Positions 61,870 through 64,000 of a DNA stretch of 64,000 nt are shown in pieces. The stretch lies in assembly GCA_028455995.1 (NCBI GenBank), contig JABELC010000002.1, positions 62,001-126,000 on the forward strand, in the 5' to 3' direction. The position numbers and the translations under genes were made by a program. The notes below the pieces were generated by a model that made no database searches, was not told where the DNA came from, and saw only the letters and a list, made by a program, of their open reading frames with translations. This DNA is from Scleromitrula shiraiana. Taxonomy: Eukaryota > Ascomycota > Leotiomycetes > Helotiales > Sclerotiniaceae. Each line of letters starts with the position of its first letter. The stretch's first letter is position 1.

Positions 61870-61999
61870 TATTAAAATAATAAAGTTGTTAATTTATAAA
61901 AAACTAAATTTAAATTAACTAAAGAAAGCCAATTATATAAAAATAGTTTTGGCCTTATGGCCTAAGGCCACACTTGTACAGAACCTTAAAACCGTGACA
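61870..61999 (-). repeat. 5' LTR of the Ty3/gypsy element
   Basis: 130 bp, same length as its partner, aligning without a gap. It differs at roughly 28 positions by eye, every one a transition. Confidence 0.92.
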
Positions 62000-62004
62000 A
62001 TAAA

Positions 62005-63000
62005 TTAATCAAATTTAAATTCAAGAATTAATTTTAAATAAATTTTAAGTAAATTTTAATTAAAATTCATATTTAAAATTATATTTAAAATAGCTTTATT
62101 ATCATTAATTTTATATTATAAATAAATTTTTATTAATTAAAGATTTATTTAATTTTTTATTAAATCTATATTATTTAATTTTTTATTAGATTTATATTAT
62201 CTAATTTTTTATTAGATTTATATAAATATAGCTTTAGACTATAAAGCTATAATTATTTATTTTTTATGAATTAACAATTTTATCAATTTAAAGAAAATGA
62301 TTTTTTATAAAAAATTATGGAATTTGAAAATATATTTATATTATTTATTAAAATATACTAATATTAATTTAAGCATATTAATAATATAAAAGATATAAGA
62401 TTAGTTTTAGTAGATTAGCTAAATTAGAAAATAATAAAGCATATTAACTATTAATATATATTAATTTTATATACAAATATAATTTTATATATAAATATAA
62501 ATAAAAATATACTAATTTTATATATAAACTCTATATTAATTTAATTTTATATAATTACTCAAAAAAAACCCGAAAATCGATAATGAATCTAAATTGAATT
62601 TGTATTAATAAAAAATTACTCCCTAAAAATTAATTTATAATATGATTGAAATTTTAATTATAATATGAAAATTTCTTTCTTTGAATAATATTCAAGAAAT
62701 CCCTAAATAGGTGATACTGTAGGGTATCTATGCGAGTCTGTATGTCTGTATGTCTGATTGCTTGTTTGCTTGATTGTTTGCTTAAATATAAGTTCTTAAA
62801 GTTCCTAAAGTTCTGTTCGACGGTTTCTCTGATATTATCGTTTATTGCCGAGTCTGTTCTATTCTTTAAGAGAATGGTTCTTTCTATCAATTGGGACTGA
62901 GTAGCGGGGGGGGGGGGGGTGAATAGAATGAATAATATGTGGATATATATATATATATGGAATGAAACGAAATGAATATAACATCTTCCATTTGGAAATT
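62005..63000. other. AT-rich remnant DNA, then a less AT-rich spacer
   Basis: 62005-62690 is nearly pure A and T with no readable coding remnant. 62690-62890 has normal composition with TCTGTATG and TTGCTTG repeats. A 13-G run lies at about 62907-62919 and an AT tract at about 62945-62958. No gene is seen. Confidence 0.6.
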
Positions 63001-63090
63001 ATAAGGTACTAGTATAAGGTACTAGTATAAGGTATAAGGTATAAGGTATAAGGTATAAAGTATAAGGTATAAAGTATAAAGTATAAAGTA
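63001..63090. repeat. 7-bp TATAAGG/TATAAAG array
   Basis: Roughly a dozen heptamer units, some separated by ACTAG. It ends in TA directly at the start of the second inverted-repeat element. Confidence 0.93.
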
Positions 63091-64000
63091 CTCGGTTAAA
63101 TTAAAATTGAAGCACGCGCCAATTGCCGAAAACCCTCAAAATCGACGATTTTATACAAAACACCTCTTACGCCGATATAAATAAATCGATCATTTATTTA
63201 TAGAATTATTTAAGATATCAAATATAGATTATTTTTATATTAAAATATCTACTATTAAAATTTAAAGATTAAATAATGATTTTAAAATTTATAATATTTA
63301 TTTAAATATAAAGTAAAAATCATATAAAAATACTATAATTTTAAGTTGATTTAAATCAAGCAAATTACTATATTAGGAAATAATGAAGATATATATGAAT
63401 ATATAAAAAAAAAACTTTTATTTAATATAAATATTATATATTAAAATATAATATAGAAGTCTTAAAAAGTCGAAGTTTTAAAAGTATTTTTAACTTTTTA
63501 AAATCTTTAAAAATCTTAATAATTCATTCAAATCAAAATTATATTAAATAATATCTTAATATAATAATTATAAAAATATAAATTATCATATATAAAACTT
63601 TGAAATGATTTTGATGATTTTTAAAAATCGAAGTTATAGTGGTGCTTGGTGTTTTTTGATGCTTTTTGGTGCTTGTAAATACTATATATATCCTTTTTAA
63701 TTTTATTATATTATATCTTTTATATACTTTGAATATATATAATATTTATATTAAATAAAAAGCTTTTTTTTAAATATTTATATATATCTTTATTACTTTC
63801 TAATATAATAATTTACTTGATTTAAATCAACTTAAAATTATAGTATTTTTATATGATTTTTACTTTATATTTAAATAAATATTATAAATTTTAAAATCAT
63901 TATTTAATCTTTAAATTTTAATAGTAAATATTTTAATATAAAAATAATTCATATTCAATATTTTAAATAATTCTATAAATAAATAATCGATTTATTTACA
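63091..64000. mobile_element. Non-autonomous DNA transposon, copy 2, cut by window end
   Basis: The first 90 bases match copy 1 at 53940 almost exactly (CTCGGTTAAATTAAAATTGA, GAAGCACGCGC, AAAATCGACGATTTT). The last 200 bases of the window match the inner part of the right arm. By comparison with copy 1 about 86 bp are missing beyond the window, so the full length would be near 1.0 kb. The non-palindromic centre (63480-63640) matches the reverse complement of the centre of copy 1, so the two copies lie in opposite orientation. Confidence 0.87.

Larger units (their letters stand above)
55126..61999 (-). mobile_element. Complete but degenerate Ty3/gypsy LTR retrotransposon, 6.87 kb
   Basis: Two direct repeats of exactly 130 bp bound the element (55126-55255 and 61870-61999). 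The 5-bp sequence ATAAA precedes the left one (55121-55125) and follows the right one (62000-62004), a target-site duplication. On the minus strand the LTR runs TGTCAC..TTGACA, with TG..CA ends. The minus strand carries relics in the Ty3/gypsy order: a zinc-knuckle remnant near 60450, reverse transcriptase around 58000-58385 and RNase H around 57595-57755. Integrase should lie between 55.9 and 57.4 kb, but I could not read it. All coding frames are broken by stops of the TAA/TAG/TGA type expected from C-to-T and G-to-A changes. Confidence 0.93.

Noticed and set aside
54990..62710. Similar CCCTAAATA phrases near 55010 and 62700 as a larger target duplication around the island
   Set aside because: Similarity is too short and imperfect, and the positions do not meet any element end.

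Overview
The window looks like nuclear DNA of a filamentous ascomycete. Introns are short (46 to 127 nt) with GT..AG borders. Gene content is typically fungal: a HET-domain protein, a kinesin-5 of BimC type, an alternative NADH dehydrogenase, a Sam37/metaxin-like protein, a Trk potassium transporter and a cytoplasmic peptide:N-glycanase. The protein style, the AT-rich intergenic DNA and the long AT-only island damaged by RIP-like transitions (C to T and G to A) suggest a Leotiomycete, perhaps of the Sclerotiniaceae. That placement is inference; no marker gene here proves it.

Layout. Positions 1-20,900 are gene-rich: HET protein (-), EF-hand/ZZ-finger membrane protein (-), kinesin-5 (-, 4 exons), PHAF1/UPF0183-like protein (+, 2 exons), type II NADH dehydrogenase (-, 5 exons) and Sam37-like protein (-, 3 exons). 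Positions 20,900-30,500 hold almost no recognisable gene but contain a 464-bp Mutator-like MITE with long inverted repeats and a perfect 9-bp target duplication. Positions 30,500-42,700 are accessory in character. They hold a UMTA/LaeA-type methyltransferase pseudogene, a three-exon gene for a small secreted cysteine protein, a conserved protein of unknown function, an intact short-chain dehydrogenase, a broken FAD-linked oxidoreductase and a cytochrome P450 relic. Positions 44,000-50,900 hold the Trk transporter and PNG1, set in DNA full of tandem repeats, many with a 5-bp unit. At 53,940 the sequence changes abruptly to about 10 kb of nearly pure AT.

The AT island can be read as nested transposons. 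Two copies of one roughly 1-kb element with about 340-bp terminal inverted repeats lie at its two ends (53,940-54,925, and 63,091 to beyond the window), in opposite orientation. Between them is a complete but dead Ty3/gypsy LTR retrotransposon on the minus strand (55,126-61,999). It has two 130-bp LTRs, a 5-bp target duplication (ATAAA), and readable remains of a zinc knuckle, reverse transcriptase and RNase H. The LTRs differ only by transitions.

How the genes relate. The housekeeping genes (mitosis, mitochondrial electron transfer and outer-membrane assembly, ion transport, glycoprotein quality control, autophagy-related) look unlinked in function. The methyltransferase, dehydrogenase, FAD-oxidoreductase and P450 between 30.5 and 42.7 kb could be the eroded remains of a secondary-metabolite neighbourhood, but no core synthase is present in the window. 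All coordinates, splice sites and motif calls were made by eye; no database search was run.
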